Assembly: GCF_029510815.1 (NCBI RefSeq)
Contig: NZ_CP120360.1
Coordinates: 3,038,001 to 3,102,000 of the forward strand
Direction of reading: 5' to 3'
DNA: 64,000 nt
Source of the DNA: Janibacter sp. DB-40
GTDB lineage: Bacteria; Actinomycetota; Actinomycetes; Actinomycetales; Dermatophilaceae
The position numbers were made by a program, and so were the translations under genes. Positions 51,849 to 60,486 of this stretch are shown here, piece after piece. Numbering within the stretch: the first letter of the stretch is position 1; every line of letters starts with the position of its first letter. Below the pieces are notes generated by a model, which saw only the letters and a list, made by a program, of their open reading frames with translations, did not search any database and was not told the DNA's origin.

Positions 51849-52646
51849 TCAGCGCGCCGAGGGGAAGTTCGGCTCGCGCTTCTCGCGCAGGGCGGTGTAG
51901 CCCTCGACGACGTCGGGGCTCATGAAGGTGAGCATCTCGTAGGCAGCTGACTGGTCGAAGATCGGTGCAGCCTGGCGTACCCAGCTGTTGAGCGTGCGCT
52001 TGGTCAGGCGGATCGCCTGCTGGGCGCCGGTCGCCATGACGTTGGCGACGCGCAGCGCCTCGTCGAGGACCTCCTCGCGGGGCAGGGCCTTGCTGACGAG
52101 CCCAATCCGTTCGGCCTCCTCGCCGGTGAGCATCTCGCCGGTCATCAGGTAGTAGCGGGACTTCGCCATGCTGGTCAGCAGCGGCCAGATGATCGCGGCG
52201 TGGTCGCCGGCGGCCACGCCGAGCTTGACGTGCCCGTCTCCGAGCTTCGCGTCCTTGGCGATGATCGAGATGTCGGACAGGAGTCCGACGACCGTCCCGG
52301 CACCGACCGCGACGCCGTTGATCGCGGAGACGATCGGCTTTTCACACTCGATCATGCTGTAGACGATGTCGCTCATCTCCTTGAGCATGTGTGACACCCG
52401 CTCGTGGTCGCCGGCCAGCCGCTCCACCATCTCCAGGTCGCCCCCGGCGCTGAAGGCCTTGCCGGCCCCGGTGACCACTGCCACACGGATGCTCGGATCT
52501 TCGGAGACGTCGCGGAAGACGCGGGCCAACTCGCCGTGCATCTGCTCGTCGGTGGCGTTGTACTTCTCCGGCCGGTTCAGCGTGATCTTGAAGACGCCGT
52601 TGTCCAGACGGTCGAAGGCAAGCTGGTCGTAGGTGCTGAAGTCCAT
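51849..52646 (-). CDS. Crotonase-superfamily protein lacking the usual second Glu
   Basis: 265 aa from ATG 52646 ([19 protein letters not shown]), with AGGAG five bases upstream. Oxyanion hole [16 protein letters not shown] (about 64-79) and [20 protein letters not shown] (about 108-127). In hydratases the next loop carries Glu and PGAGGTQ; here it reads [16 protein letters not shown] (about 140-155), so simple hydration is doubtful and hydrolysis or isomerisation is possible. First gene of the operon. It is the obvious candidate for the ring-opening step if the pathway is the alicyclic one, but it is not BadI-like in sequence. Confidence 0.9.
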   Translation of the reverse strand: MDFSTYDQLAFDRLDNGVFKITLNRPEKYNATDEQMHGELARVFRDVSEDPSIRVAVVTGAGKAFSAGGDLEMVERLAGDHERVSHMLKEMSDIVYSMIECEKPIVSAINGVAVGAGTVVGLLSDISIIAKDAKLGDGHVKLGVAAGDHAAIIWPLLTSMAKSRYYLMTGEMLTGEEAERIGLVSKALPREEVLDEALRVANVMATGAQQAIRLTKRTLNSWVRQAAPIFDQSAAYEMLTFMSPDVVEGYTALREKREPNFPSAR

Positions 52647-52659
52647 GGTTCTCCTAATC

Positions 52660-52705
52660 GAATGAACAGTCATTCAGTGCTATTCTGAATAGTGGTTCAT
52701 TCACC
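52660..52705. promoter_or_regulatory. Operator cluster of the acyl-CoA operon / TetR divergon
   Basis: GAATGA-ACAG-TCATTC (52660-52675) is a perfect 16-bp palindrome 14 bp upstream of the crotonase ATG. TATTC-T-GAATA follows at 52681-52691 and a further GGTTCATTC half-site at 52694-52702. The AT-rich region lies between the operon and the divergent TetR gene and probably binds it. Confidence 0.8.
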
Positions 52706-52826
52706 CGTTTCTGTCAAGGGTGGATGTGAACAGGCACGAATGAACCTTCACTCGCGATGTAGCCGGCTGGGTACCATCGGTCGCGAGACGCCACTCCACC
52801 CCAGAAGACGACGAGGCATCGCACAC

Positions 52827-53453
52827 GTGTCCAGCAGCACGACAGACCAAGAATCGGCGAGAGCGGAGCGCATCGAGCGCCGTCGTCGCCAAGTGATCGT
52901 CAGTGCGGCGAAGATCCTGTACGAGACCGGCTACCACGGCATGGTCATGCAGGCCGTCGCCGACGATGCGGGGACGAGCGTCGGCCTGATCTACCAGTAC
53001 TTCGGCGGCAAGAGCGACGTCCTGCGGGCGGTCATCCTCGACATCCTCGAGGACTTCCACCGCACCGTCCCCCCGGCCATGCTCGCTGTTGGAGATGACC
53101 CCGAGGCACGGATCCGCGCCGGCTTCACCACCTTCTGCACCACCATCGACCAGAAGCGGGAGGCCACGCTGCTGGCCTACCGCGAGTCCCAGACCCTGAC
53201 CGAGGAGGGTCGGGCCGAGCTGATGCGACTGGAGACCGAGACGATCTACCCCATCCGGGAGGCGGTCGAGGACGGCATCCGCTCGGGCGCCTTCCGCGAG
53301 GTCTCGTCCGCCCTCGTGGCGCACAATCTGAAGATGGCCGCCCACGGCTGGGCGCTCAAGCACTGGGACCTCGCCGCGGAGATGTCCCTGATGGAGTACG
53401 TCGAGGCGGAGCTCGACCTCACCTTCGCCGCCCTGCGAACCGTCGGCCCCTGA
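52827..53453 (+). CDS. TetR family regulator of the acyl-CoA operon
   Basis: 208 aa from GTG 52827 (VSSSTTDQESARAERIERR). Helix-turn-helix: GYHGMVMQAVADDAGTSVGL then IYQYFGGKSDVLRAVIL (about 38-75), very like FadR/KstR2-type regulators that respond to acyl-CoA esters. An in-frame ATG at 52740 would add a low-complexity Arg-rich leader and is less likely. Divergent from, and presumably repressor of, the eight-gene operon 52646-44260. Confidence 0.9.
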   Translation: MSSSTTDQESARAERIERRRRQVIVSAAKILYETGYHGMVMQAVADDAGTSVGLIYQYFGGKSDVLRAVILDILEDFHRTVPPAMLAVGDDPEARIRAGFTTFCTTIDQKREATLLAYRESQTLTEEGRAELMRLETETIYPIREAVEDGIRSGAFREVSSALVAHNLKMAAHGWALKHWDLAAEMSLMEYVEAELDLTFAALRTVGP

Positions 53454-53464
53454 CGCCGAAGCCC

Positions 53465-53857
53465 CTACTCCCGGACGTCGGCCGGGCCGTCCGTCAGGGG
53501 CAGCCCGGCCGCGGCCCAGGCCTCGACGCCCCCGACGACGTCGGTCGCGTCGACGCCGAGCGCGCGCAGGGACGCGGCCGCCAGCGACGAGCTGTAGCCC
53601 TGCCGGCACAGGACGACGACCTGCACGCCGGCGATCGCCTCGGGGATGCGGTGGGGGCTCGTCGGGTCCAGCCGCCACTCGAGGACCGTGCGGTCGATGA
53701 CGACGGCGCCGTGGATCTCCCCTTGGCGGCTGCGCTGCACGATGGTGCGGGTGTCGACGAGGAGGGCGCCCCCCTTCGCAACGGTCCACGCCTGCTCGGG
53801 GGTCATCCGGGCGACGCCGGACCGGACCTCCTGCAGGAGCCGGTCGACCTCGCTCAC
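53465..53857 (-). CDS. Rhodanese-domain protein
   Basis: 130 aa single rhodanese domain. Active-site loop VVLCRQGYSSSLAAASLRAL (Cys ~86), N-terminal GGALLVDTRTIVQRSRQGEI and VVGGVEAWAAAGLPL at the end. Transfers sulfane sulfur to cyanide or thiols. GTG start at 53857 overlaps the selD stop (GTGA), so it is translationally coupled to selenophosphate synthetase; rhodanese-bound selenium can feed SelD in vitro, which makes a selenium-delivery role attractive but unproven. Confidence 0.9.
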   Translation of the reverse strand: MSEVDRLLQEVRSGVARMTPEQAWTVAKGGALLVDTRTIVQRSRQGEIHGAVVIDRTVLEWRLDPTSPHRIPEAIAGVQVVVLCRQGYSSSLAAASLRALGVDATDVVGGVEAWAAAGLPLTDGPADVRE

Positions 53858-54855
53858 GTCACCTGGACGAGCGCGCCGTCCGGGAGCGACCCGGCGGCGA
53901 CCGTCTCACCCACGACCGGCGCTCCCGGGACCTCGCCGACGACGAGCAGCCCACCGGAGGTCTGGGCGTCCGCGAGCAGGATCAGCTCGTCCTCGCTGAT
54001 GCCGTCGGCGGACAGGTGCGGGCGCACCCAGTCGAGGTTGCGCTTCGAACCCCCGGGCACGTGTCCGGCCGCGAGCGCCTCCCGGGCTCCGGCGACGTAG
54101 GGCACGGCAGTCGCGTCGATCCGGGCGGCCACGCCGGAGGCCCGCGCCATCTTGTAGAGGTGCCCGAGCAGGCCGAAGCCGGTGACGTCCGTCGCCGCGC
54201 GCACCCCGGCGGCGAGGGCGGCGCGGGCGGCGTCCCGGTTGAGGGCGGCCATGGAGGCGATGGCCTCCTCGCTGCGCTCCCCCGTCGCCTTGTGCCGGTT
54301 GTTGAGCACGCCGACGCCCAAGGGTTTGGTCAGGCTGATCGGCAGCCCCGCCTCGGCGGCGTCGTTGCGCATCATCCGGTCGGGGTCGGCGGTGCCGGTG
54401 ACCGCCATCCCGTAGATCGGCTCGGGGGCGTCGATGCTGTGCCCGCCGAGGACGGGGCAGCCTGCCTCGGTGGCCACGTCGAGCCCGCCACGCAGCACCT
54501 CGCGCAGGTGGTCGGTCGAGATCAGCTCGCGCGGCCAGGCGACGAGGTTGATCGCCATGATCGGCTCACCGCCCATCGCATAGATGTCGGAGACGGCGTT
54601 GGCCGCGGCGATGCGACCCCAGTCGTAGGGGTCGTCGACGACGGGCGTGAAGAAGTCCGACGTGGAGAGCACCGCCTGGCCCCCCCGGATGCGCACAGCG
54701 CCCGCGTCGTCACCATCGTCCAACCCGACGACGACATCCGCGCCGGGCGGGCTCGCGCCGTACAGCCCGGCGACGATCTCCTCGAGCTCACCGGCCGGGA
54801 TCTTGCAGGCGCAGCCACCGCCGCGCGCGTACTGGGTCAGGCGAACGGGGTCCAT
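53854..54855 (-). CDS. selD: Selenide, water dikinase (selenophosphate synthetase)
   Basis: 333 aa. Makes monoselenophosphate from selenide and ATP for tRNA-Sec charging. N-terminal GGGCACKIPAGELEEI holds the catalytic Cys and Lys (about 14-18); this is a Cys form, not Sec. ATP/Mg motifs STSDFFTPVVDDPYDWGRIA (about 64-83) and AVSDIYAMGGEPIMAINLV (about 87-105), TDVTGFGLLGHLYKMA and ADAQTSGGLLV complete the family. ATG 54855. Divergent from the HhH-GPD gene and tRNA-Sec/selA/selB. Confidence 0.97.
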   Translation of the reverse strand: MDPVRLTQYARGGGCACKIPAGELEEIVAGLYGASPPGADVVVGLDDGDDAGAVRIRGGQAVLSTSDFFTPVVDDPYDWGRIAAANAVSDIYAMGGEPIMAINLVAWPRELISTDHLREVLRGGLDVATEAGCPVLGGHSIDAPEPIYGMAVTGTADPDRMMRNDAAEAGLPISLTKPLGVGVLNNRHKATGERSEEAIASMAALNRDAARAALAAGVRAATDVTGFGLLGHLYKMARASGVAARIDATAVPYVAGAREALAAGHVPGGSKRNLDWVRPHLSADGISEDELILLADAQTSGGLLVVGEVPGAPVVGETVAAGSLPDGALVQVT

Positions 54856-54908
54856 GTCAGGAGGCTAGGCCACGGCATGGCCCGCCGGAACCCGGGTACG
54901 AGGAACGC

Positions 54909-55517
54909 ATGGGCCACGAGGACATCGTCGAGCGGCTTCTGCGCGATCACGGGACCACCTACGCGCAGGAGGCGGGGATCCGACTGCGGGACACGCCGGC
55001 CCCGCTGTTCCAGCTGCTGTGCCTCACCCAGCTCTTCTCGGCACCCATCGGTGCCTCCGTCGCCGTGGCCACGATGCGCGAGCTGCTCGGGGCAGGATGG
55101 ACCACACCGGAGCACCTCCTCGACTCGACGTGGCAGGAGCGGGTGGACGCGCTCGGCCGCGGGGGCTACCGCCGGTACGACGAGAGCACGGCGACGTACC
55201 TCGCGGAGATGGCCCAGCTGCTGCAGGAGCGGTGGCGGGGTGATCTGCGCCGGCTGCACGAGGCGGCCGAGGACGAAGGGAGCCTGCGTGCCCTGCTGGA
55301 GGAGTTTCCCCGCGTCGGCCCGACGGGCTCGGGGATCTTCTGCCGTGAGGTCCAGGCCGTCTGGCCGGACCTGCGGCCGCAGGTCGACGAGCGGGTGCGC
55401 CAGGGCGCCAGAGCGGTCGGCCTCCCCACCGACCCGGAGAAGCTCGCCGCGCTCGTCGACGGCGACGATGTCGCCCGGTTGACCGCCGCCCTGGTCCGCG
55501 TCGACCTCGACGACTGA
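54909..55517 (+). CDS. HhH-GPD family base-excision DNA repair-like protein
   Basis: 202 aa, endonuclease III-like helical fold: GTTYAQEAGIRLRDTPAPLF (about 16-35), a second helix block LGAGWTTPEHLLDSTW, GGYRRYDESTATYLAEM (about 85-101) and a helix-hairpin-helix-like FPRVGPTGSGIFCREVQAVW (about 133-152). No C-terminal 4Fe-4S cysteine cluster. Actinobacterial proteins of this type are annotated as endonuclease but not characterised. ATG 54909 with GAGG upstream. Its stop is 53 bp before tRNA-Sec. Confidence 0.8.
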   Translation: MGHEDIVERLLRDHGTTYAQEAGIRLRDTPAPLFQLLCLTQLFSAPIGASVAVATMRELLGAGWTTPEHLLDSTWQERVDALGRGGYRRYDESTATYLAEMAQLLQERWRGDLRRLHEAAEDEGSLRALLEEFPRVGPTGSGIFCREVQAVWPDLRPQVDERVRQGARAVGLPTDPEKLAALVDGDDVARLTAALVRVDLDD

Positions 55518-55569
55518 CGGTGCGGACCTGGGGGCGCACGCCCACCCCCGAGGTCCTATGGTGGGCCGT

Positions 55570-55665
55570 GGAGGCGTCTGGGTTCCTGGTGGTCCCCCCG
55601 GTCTTCAACACCGGTGAGGCCGAGCATCTCGGTCTGGCGGGTTCGATTCCCGTCCGTCTCCGCCA
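55570..55665 (+). tRNA. selC: Selenocysteine tRNA, anticodon UCA
   Basis: 96 nt including encoded CCA. Acceptor strands GGAGGCG (55570-55576) and CGTCTCC pair over 7 bp, discriminator G, then CCA. Anticodon stem CCGGT / ACCGG with loop CTTCAAC gives anticodon TCA, which reads UGA. The extra-long variable arm GGCCGAG-CAT-CTCGGTC and T-loop TTCGATT are typical of tRNA-Sec. Lies 106 bp upstream of selA. Confidence 0.97.
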
Positions 55666-55771
55666 CGCATTGCCCGTGTCACGACGTGCGCGCCCGTGCG
55701 ACGCTGCGACGTGACCCGGGCGCGCAGTGCATGACACAGGCACGACCAGTCCCGGACGAAGGGAGCGCCAG

Positions 55772-57130
55772 GTGACCACGATCGACCCTCGTCGGGCGAT
55801 CCCCCGCACGGACGCGCTCCTGGCCGAGCCCCCCTTCGTCGCCGCCGCCACGCGACTGGGCCGCTCCACGGTGCGCGCCGTCGTCAACCGCGCCCAGGAC
55901 CGCGCCCGCCGCGGTGAGATCGCCCCGGGGGACGTGGCGGCCACCGCCCTGGCCGGCCTCCCGACCCGGGCCTCGTCCCTCACTCCGCTGCTCAACGCGA
56001 CCGGCGTGGTCATCCACACCAACATCGGGCGGGCGCCCCTGTCCCCCAGTGCCGTCGAGGCGATCGTCGACGCCGCCGGCTACGTGGACGTCGAGATGGA
56101 CCTGGCCTCGGGCGCGCGCAGCCGGCGTGGTGCCGGGGCACTCGCCGCCCTGCGCGAGGCCGTGCCCGAGGTCGGTGACGCGCTCGTCGTCAACAACGGC
56201 GCCGCCGCGCTCGTCCTCGCGACGACCGCCCTCGCCGCGGGCAAGGAGGTCATCGTCTCCCGCGGGGAGATGATCGAGATCGGCGACGGCTTCCGCCTGC
56301 CGGACCTCATCGCCTCGACCGGCGCCCGGCTGCGCGAGGTGGGCACGACCAACCGCACCCACCAGCGCGACTACCTCGACGCGATCGGCCCGGAGACCGG
56401 ATGCATCCTCAAGGCGCACCCGAGCAACTTCCGGGTCGACGGCTTCACCACGGCGGTCGGGTACGAGGAGCTGCGTGACGCGGTGCGCCCGGACGGCTCG
56501 CCCGTCCCGCTCGTCGCCGACATCGGCTCCGGCCTGCTGGCCCCCGACCCGCTCCTGCCCGACGAGCCCGACGCGAGCACCGCGCTACGACAGGGCGCGA
56601 CGATCGTCACCGCGAGCGGCGACAAGCTGCTCGGCGGCCCCCAGGCGGGCCTGGTCCTCGGTGACGCCGACGTCGTCGCGTCCCTGCGCCGCCACCCGCT
56701 CGCCCGGGCGCTGCGGATCGACAAGCTGACCATCGCCGCGCTCGAGGCGACGGTGCGCGGGCCGGCCCCACCGGTGGCGGCCGCACTCCACGCGCGCGCC
56801 GACGCGCTGCTCCCCCGGGTCGAGCGCCTGGCCGCCGCGCTCGGCCGCGGCGTCGTGCCCGTCGAGGGACGGGTCGGTGGCGGCGGCGCCCCCGGGGTGC
56901 CGCTGCCCGGCTGGGCGGTCGAGATCCCCGTCGCCGCGGTCGAGCGACTGCGCACCCCGCCTCCCGGCACCCCGGCCGTGCTCGCCCGGGTCGACGAGGG
57001 CCGCGGCCTGATCGACCTGCGCTGCATCCCCGCCGACCACGACGGCGACGTGGAGGCGGCGGTGCGCATCGCCCTTCGCGATGGGTCCGACGCGGTGACC
57101 GGGGCCGACGAGCGGCCCGGTCTGCCATGA
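55772..57130 (+). CDS. selA: L-seryl-tRNA(Sec) selenium transferase
   Basis: 452 aa PLP enzyme converting seryl-tRNA-Sec to selenocysteyl-tRNA-Sec with selenophosphate. LLNATGVVIHTNIGRAPLSP (about 72-91), VNNGAAALVLATTALAAGKE (about 140-159), LKAHPSNFRVDGFT and the PLP Lys in TASGDKLLGGPQAGLV (about 285). GTG start 55772 (VTTIDPRRAIPRTDALL) has GGGAG 6 bases upstream. Followed by selB after 10 bp. Confidence 0.97.
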   Translation: MTTIDPRRAIPRTDALLAEPPFVAAATRLGRSTVRAVVNRAQDRARRGEIAPGDVAATALAGLPTRASSLTPLLNATGVVIHTNIGRAPLSPSAVEAIVDAAGYVDVEMDLASGARSRRGAGALAALREAVPEVGDALVVNNGAAALVLATTALAAGKEVIVSRGEMIEIGDGFRLPDLIASTGARLREVGTTNRTHQRDYLDAIGPETGCILKAHPSNFRVDGFTTAVGYEELRDAVRPDGSPVPLVADIGSGLLAPDPLLPDEPDASTALRQGATIVTASGDKLLGGPQAGLVLGDADVVASLRRHPLARALRIDKLTIAALEATVRGPAPPVAAALHARADALLPRVERLAAALGRGVVPVEGRVGGGGAPGVPLPGWAVEIPVAAVERLRTPPPGTPAVLARVDEGRGLIDLRCIPADHDGDVEAAVRIALRDGSDAVTGADERPGLP

Positions 57131-57140
57131 GACCGGTGTC

Positions 57141-58951
57141 ATGAGGCGGGTACTGGCCACGGCCGGGCACGTCGACCACGGCAAGTCCACCCTCGTGCGG
57201 GCCCTGACCGGACGCGACCCGGACCGGTTGGCGCAGGAGCGTCGGCGCGGCCTGACGATCGAGCTCGGCTACGCGTGGACGACGCTGCCGAGCGGGGCCG
57301 AGGTCGCCTTCGTCGACGTGCCGGGCCATCAACGCTTCGTCGGCACGATGCTCTCGGGGCTCGGGCCCGCGCCGACGGTGGTCTTCGTCGTCGCCGCGGA
57401 CCAGGGGTGGCAGGCCCAGAGCAGCGAGCACCTCGCCGCGGTCCACGCGCTCGGGATCACCGACGGGCTGCTCGTGCTCACCCGGTGCGACCTCGCCGAC
57501 GCCGAGCAGCGGGCGGAGGTGCGCTCCCAGGCGACCAGGCGACTCGCGGCGGCCGGCCTCGACGTGCCGGTCTGCGAGGTCTCCGCCGTGACCGGCGAGG
57601 GCCTGGAGTCGGTGCGTGAGGGGTTGGACGCGCTCGTCGACCGCATGCCGACGCCCGACCCCGACGCGCCGGTGCGGCTGTGGGGCGACCGGTCCTTCTC
57701 CATCTCCGGGGCGGGGACGGTCATCACCGGCACCCTCGGCGCGGGCACCCTGCGCAGCGGCGACCGGCTGACCCTCCTCGACCACGGCACCGCCCGCGAG
57801 GTGACCGTACGCGGTCTGCACAGCCAGGACTCCGCCCGCGAGCAGGTCGGTCCGGTCTCCCGGGTCGCGGTCAACCTCCGCGGGGTGGAGGCCGACACCG
57901 TGGGCCGATCGCTCGTCCTGCTCACCCCGGACGCCTTCGAGCCGGCCGATGTCGTCGACGTCGCCCTGACCCCCGTCGACGGGGACGAAGGGGTCGCCCC
58001 GGCCGGCCGGACCGCTCACCCCCGCAGGTGGCGACGCTGCACGTGGGGTCGGCGGACGCCAGCGTGCACGTGCGTCCGCTCGGTGCCGGGTTCGCTCGGC
58101 TGACCTCGGGGGTGGTCCTGCCGTGGCGGGTCGCCGACCGGGCGATCCTGCGCGACCCGGGCAGCCGCCGGTTGTGGTCCGCGCGCGTCGTGGACGTCGA
58201 CCCGCTCCCGCTGTCCCGGCGGGGCGCGGCGGGCCGGCGCGCCGAGGCGCTGTCCACCGGGGACCTGTCCGCCGTGCGGCTGCGGTCGCGGGGCGCCGAC
58301 CGGGAGGAGGTGCTGGGCCGGCTGGGCCTGACCGCGCCGGCCGGCGCCGTCCGAGTGGGCGACTGGCTCGTGGACGGGACCACCCTGGCCGACTGGCAGG
58401 CGCGCCTCGTCGCGGCCGTCCGCGAGCACCACCGACGCGAGCCGTTGAGCGCCGGGATGCCGGTGGCCGAGGCGGCCCACCACCTCGGGCTGGCGGCGCA
58501 CCTGCCGCCCTCGCTGGGGCAGGCGGCCGTGCGGGCGCTCATCGGGCCGGCCGGCCTGGCCCTGACGGACGGGACCGTCCACGACCCGGCCGCGGGAGGA
58601 CTGGGCGCCGCGGAGGCGAGCATCGCGGCCGTGGAGGAGAAGCTGCGGGTGACCCCCTTCGTCGCCCCGGAGCGCGGTGAGCTGGCCGACCTCGGTCTCG
58701 GGGCCACCGAGCTCGCCGCCGCGGCCCGGCTCGGCCGGCTGCTGCGCCTGCCCGACGACGTCGTCCTGCTGCCCGACGCACCGGCACGGGCCATGCGGGT
58801 GCTCGCCGGGCTGGAGCAGCCCTTCACCCTCAGCGCAGCGAGGCAGGCCCTCGGCACCACCCGGCGGGCCGCGGTGCCGTTGTTGGAGCACCTCGACGGG
58901 CGCGGCTGGACCCGGCGGGTCGACGGAAGCCTGCGCGAGGTCGTGCGCTAG
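57141..58951 (+). pseudogene. selB: Selenocysteine-specific elongation factor SelB, interrupted by a one-base shift
   Basis: About 603 aa if corrected. Residues 1-~170: GTPase with TAGHVDHGKSTLVRALTG (G1), FVDVPGHQRFVGTML (G3) and LTRCDLADAEQ (G4). Then EF-Tu-like domains 2-3 to ~370 and four winged helices (to 603) that bind SECIS. The 57141 frame runs to VVDVALTPVDGDEGVAPAG and then loses homology before a TGA near 58101; the adjoining frame resumes at PQVATLHVGSADASVHVRPL and runs to 58951. Restoring one base, either in GGGG 57989-57992 or CCCCC 58019-58023, rejoins them. As read, SECIS-binding domains would be lost and fdhA could not be decoded, so a sequence error is likelier than a real mutation. 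Confidence 0.85.
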
Positions 58952-59021
58952 CCCCCGGCGGCCGGACAGCACGGCGCCCGGCCTGCAACACCCCCTGCGG
59001 GCTGCAGACCGGACGACGTGG

Positions 59022-59049
59022 GCTGACTCCGCTGCCGGTCGGAGTCAGC
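59022..59049. terminator. Hairpin between converging selB and osmC-like genes
   Basis: GCTGACTCCG (59022-59031) and CGGAGTCAGC (59040-59049), perfect 10-bp arms with an 8-base loop, midway in the 122-bp gap between two converging genes. Probably a bidirectional terminator. Confidence 0.8.
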
Positions 59050-59073
59050 AGTGGCGACGGTTGAGCGTGGTGA

Positions 59074-59559
59074 TCAGCCGGCGGCCAGCTCGAGCGTGGT
59101 CCGCACCGGGACGCCGTTGGTGAGGTTGTCCGCGACCGGGCAGTGGGTCGAGACGGCCTCCTCGAGGCGGCGGTAGTCCGCGTCACTCTCCGGGCCGGTC
59201 AGGGTGACCTCGAGGTCGATGCCCCGGAAGCCCGGCCGCACGCCCTCGGCGGTGCCGAAGAAACCCCGCAGGTCGATGTCGCCGGAGAGCGCGACGTCCA
59301 CTCCGTCCAGGCGCAGGCCCAGCTTCTCCGCCCACACCTGGTAGGTGATGACCGTGCAGGAGGCGAGCGCGCCGAGCAGGTGCTCGACGGGGTTGGCGCC
59401 GAGGTCGGTGCCACCGAGACCGGCCGGCTCGTCGATGGTGAAGGTGTGCTGGCGCGCCGAGAGGGTGACCTCCGTGGCGGTGCCGCGCACGAGGGCGCCG
59501 GTGACCGAGGTGGTCACCAGGTTCGGGTCGGTGGTGGTCTCGTCGATCGTCTGGCTCAT
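59074..59559 (-). CDS. OsmC family protein (Ohr/YhfA-like)
   Basis: 161 aa. Alpha/beta OsmC fold with two redox cysteines: LLGALASCTVITYQVWAEKL (first Cys ~69) and VSTHCPVADNLTNGVPV (second Cys ~144). Members reduce organic hydroperoxides or act in sulfur metabolism; the YhfA-like branch fits better than Ohr because of the THCPVADN motif. ATG 59559. A SAM-IV-type riboswitch in its leader shows control by S-adenosylmethionine, linking it to sulfur supply. Confidence 0.92.
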   Translation of the reverse strand: MSQTIDETTTDPNLVTTSVTGALVRGTATEVTLSARQHTFTIDEPAGLGGTDLGANPVEHLLGALASCTVITYQVWAEKLGLRLDGVDVALSGDIDLRGFFGTAEGVRPGFRGIDLEVTLTGPESDADYRRLEEAVSTHCPVADNLTNGVPVRTTLELAAG

Positions 59560-59589
59560 GGCATGACTCTTTCGTCCAGGGCTCAGGTG

Positions 59590-59703
59590 AACCCGCGCTT
59601 GACGCGGCCGGTCGACCGCGTCCAGGTCCTCACCCGGGGCACCCCACCGAGGGTGGAGGGTTGCCGCCCAGCAAGCCGGGGCTTCGCGCTGGGACTCATG
59701 ACC
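59590..59703 (-). promoter_or_regulatory. SAM-IV type riboswitch in the osmC-like leader
   Basis: On the - strand the leader reads GGTCATGAGTCCCAGCG, then GCCCCGGCTTGCTGGG, GGCAACCCTCCACC, GGTGGGGTGCCCCGGGTGA and GGACC, the order of the actinobacterial SAM-IV (SAM clan) core as I know it. P1 closes with GGTC (59700-59703) and GACC (about 59626-59629). A perfect side hairpin GACGCGG / CCGCGTC at 59601-59622 follows, fitting P5. It ends ~30 bases before the ATG, so translational control is plausible. Confidence 0.85.
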
Positions 59704-59741
59704 AAGACATAACGTCACATATTGCGACCCATAATGTCCAG

Positions 59742-60452
59742 TTATGTGTCTGACGGTCCGGCATCCGGACGCCGGGGGGTCAGCTCGACCGTGAAGAGCG
59801 GCAGGAAGAGCTGCGCGAGGGGCCCGATGGCGACGGCGTAGAGCACGGTGCCGACACCGACGACACCGCCGAGGAGCCACCCGACGGCGACCACGGAGAC
59901 CTCGAGCCCGGTGCGCACCAGCCGGATCGAGCGCCCCGTCACCCGCGCCAGCCCGGTCATCAGGCCGTCACGCGGACCGGGACCGAACTGCGAGCCGATG
60001 TACATGCCCGTCGCGATGCCGTTGAGGACGACACCGCCGACCAGCAGCGCGATCCGCCACCCGAGGGCCTCCGGCGTCTGCAGGAGGGCGAGGACGACGT
60101 CCGCCGAGGGACCGATGAGCAGGGCATTGCCGATCGTGCCGACGCCCGGCTTCTGGCGCAGCGGGATCCAGGCCAGGAGGACGATCAGCGAGACCCCGAT
60201 GACGATCGTCCCGAAGGTCAGCGGGAGGTGCTTCGAGACGCCGACGTGCAGGACGTCCCACGGGATCTGCCCGAGCGTGCCGCGGATGACCATCGCCATC
60301 GAGGCGCCGTAGAAGAAGAGCCCGACGAGCAGCAGCGGCAACCGGATGCCGAGCCGGCCCGCACGCAGCTGGGCGAGGGGGCCGATGTCGGCGAGCTGGC
60401 GGTTGCGCACGCGCGTCGGCGCCTGCGGGGACGACGGGTCGGAGAGCGGCAT
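59742..60452 (-). CDS. YczE/YyaS/YitT-like membrane protein
   Basis: 236 aa from ATG 60452 (MPLSDPSSPQAPTRVRN). About 5-6 membrane spans, e.g. LPLLLVGLFFYGASMAMVI (about 40-58), with GTLGQIPWDVLHVGVSKHL (about 60-78) and the loop SQFGPGPRDGLMTGLARVTG (about 155-174) that characterise YczE-like proteins. Function unknown. The stop lies only 38 bp from the riboswitch 5' end, so the riboswitch promoter overlaps this gene's 3' end. A GTG at 60470 is an alternative start. Confidence 0.85.
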   Translation of the reverse strand: MPLSDPSSPQAPTRVRNRQLADIGPLAQLRAGRLGIRLPLLLVGLFFYGASMAMVIRGTLGQIPWDVLHVGVSKHLPLTFGTIVIGVSLIVLLAWIPLRQKPGVGTIGNALLIGPSADVVLALLQTPEALGWRIALLVGGVVLNGIATGMYIGSQFGPGPRDGLMTGLARVTGRSIRLVRTGLEVSVVAVGWLLGGVVGVGTVLYAVAIGPLAQLFLPLFTVELTPRRPDAGPSDT

Positions 60453-60486
60453 GCCCCCAGTCTCGCCCACGCCCCGGGGTGGGCGC

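Noticed and set aside
58094-58103. The early TGA of selB as another selenocysteine codon
   Set aside because: Homology has already moved to a different frame before this codon, so it is a product of the frame shift.
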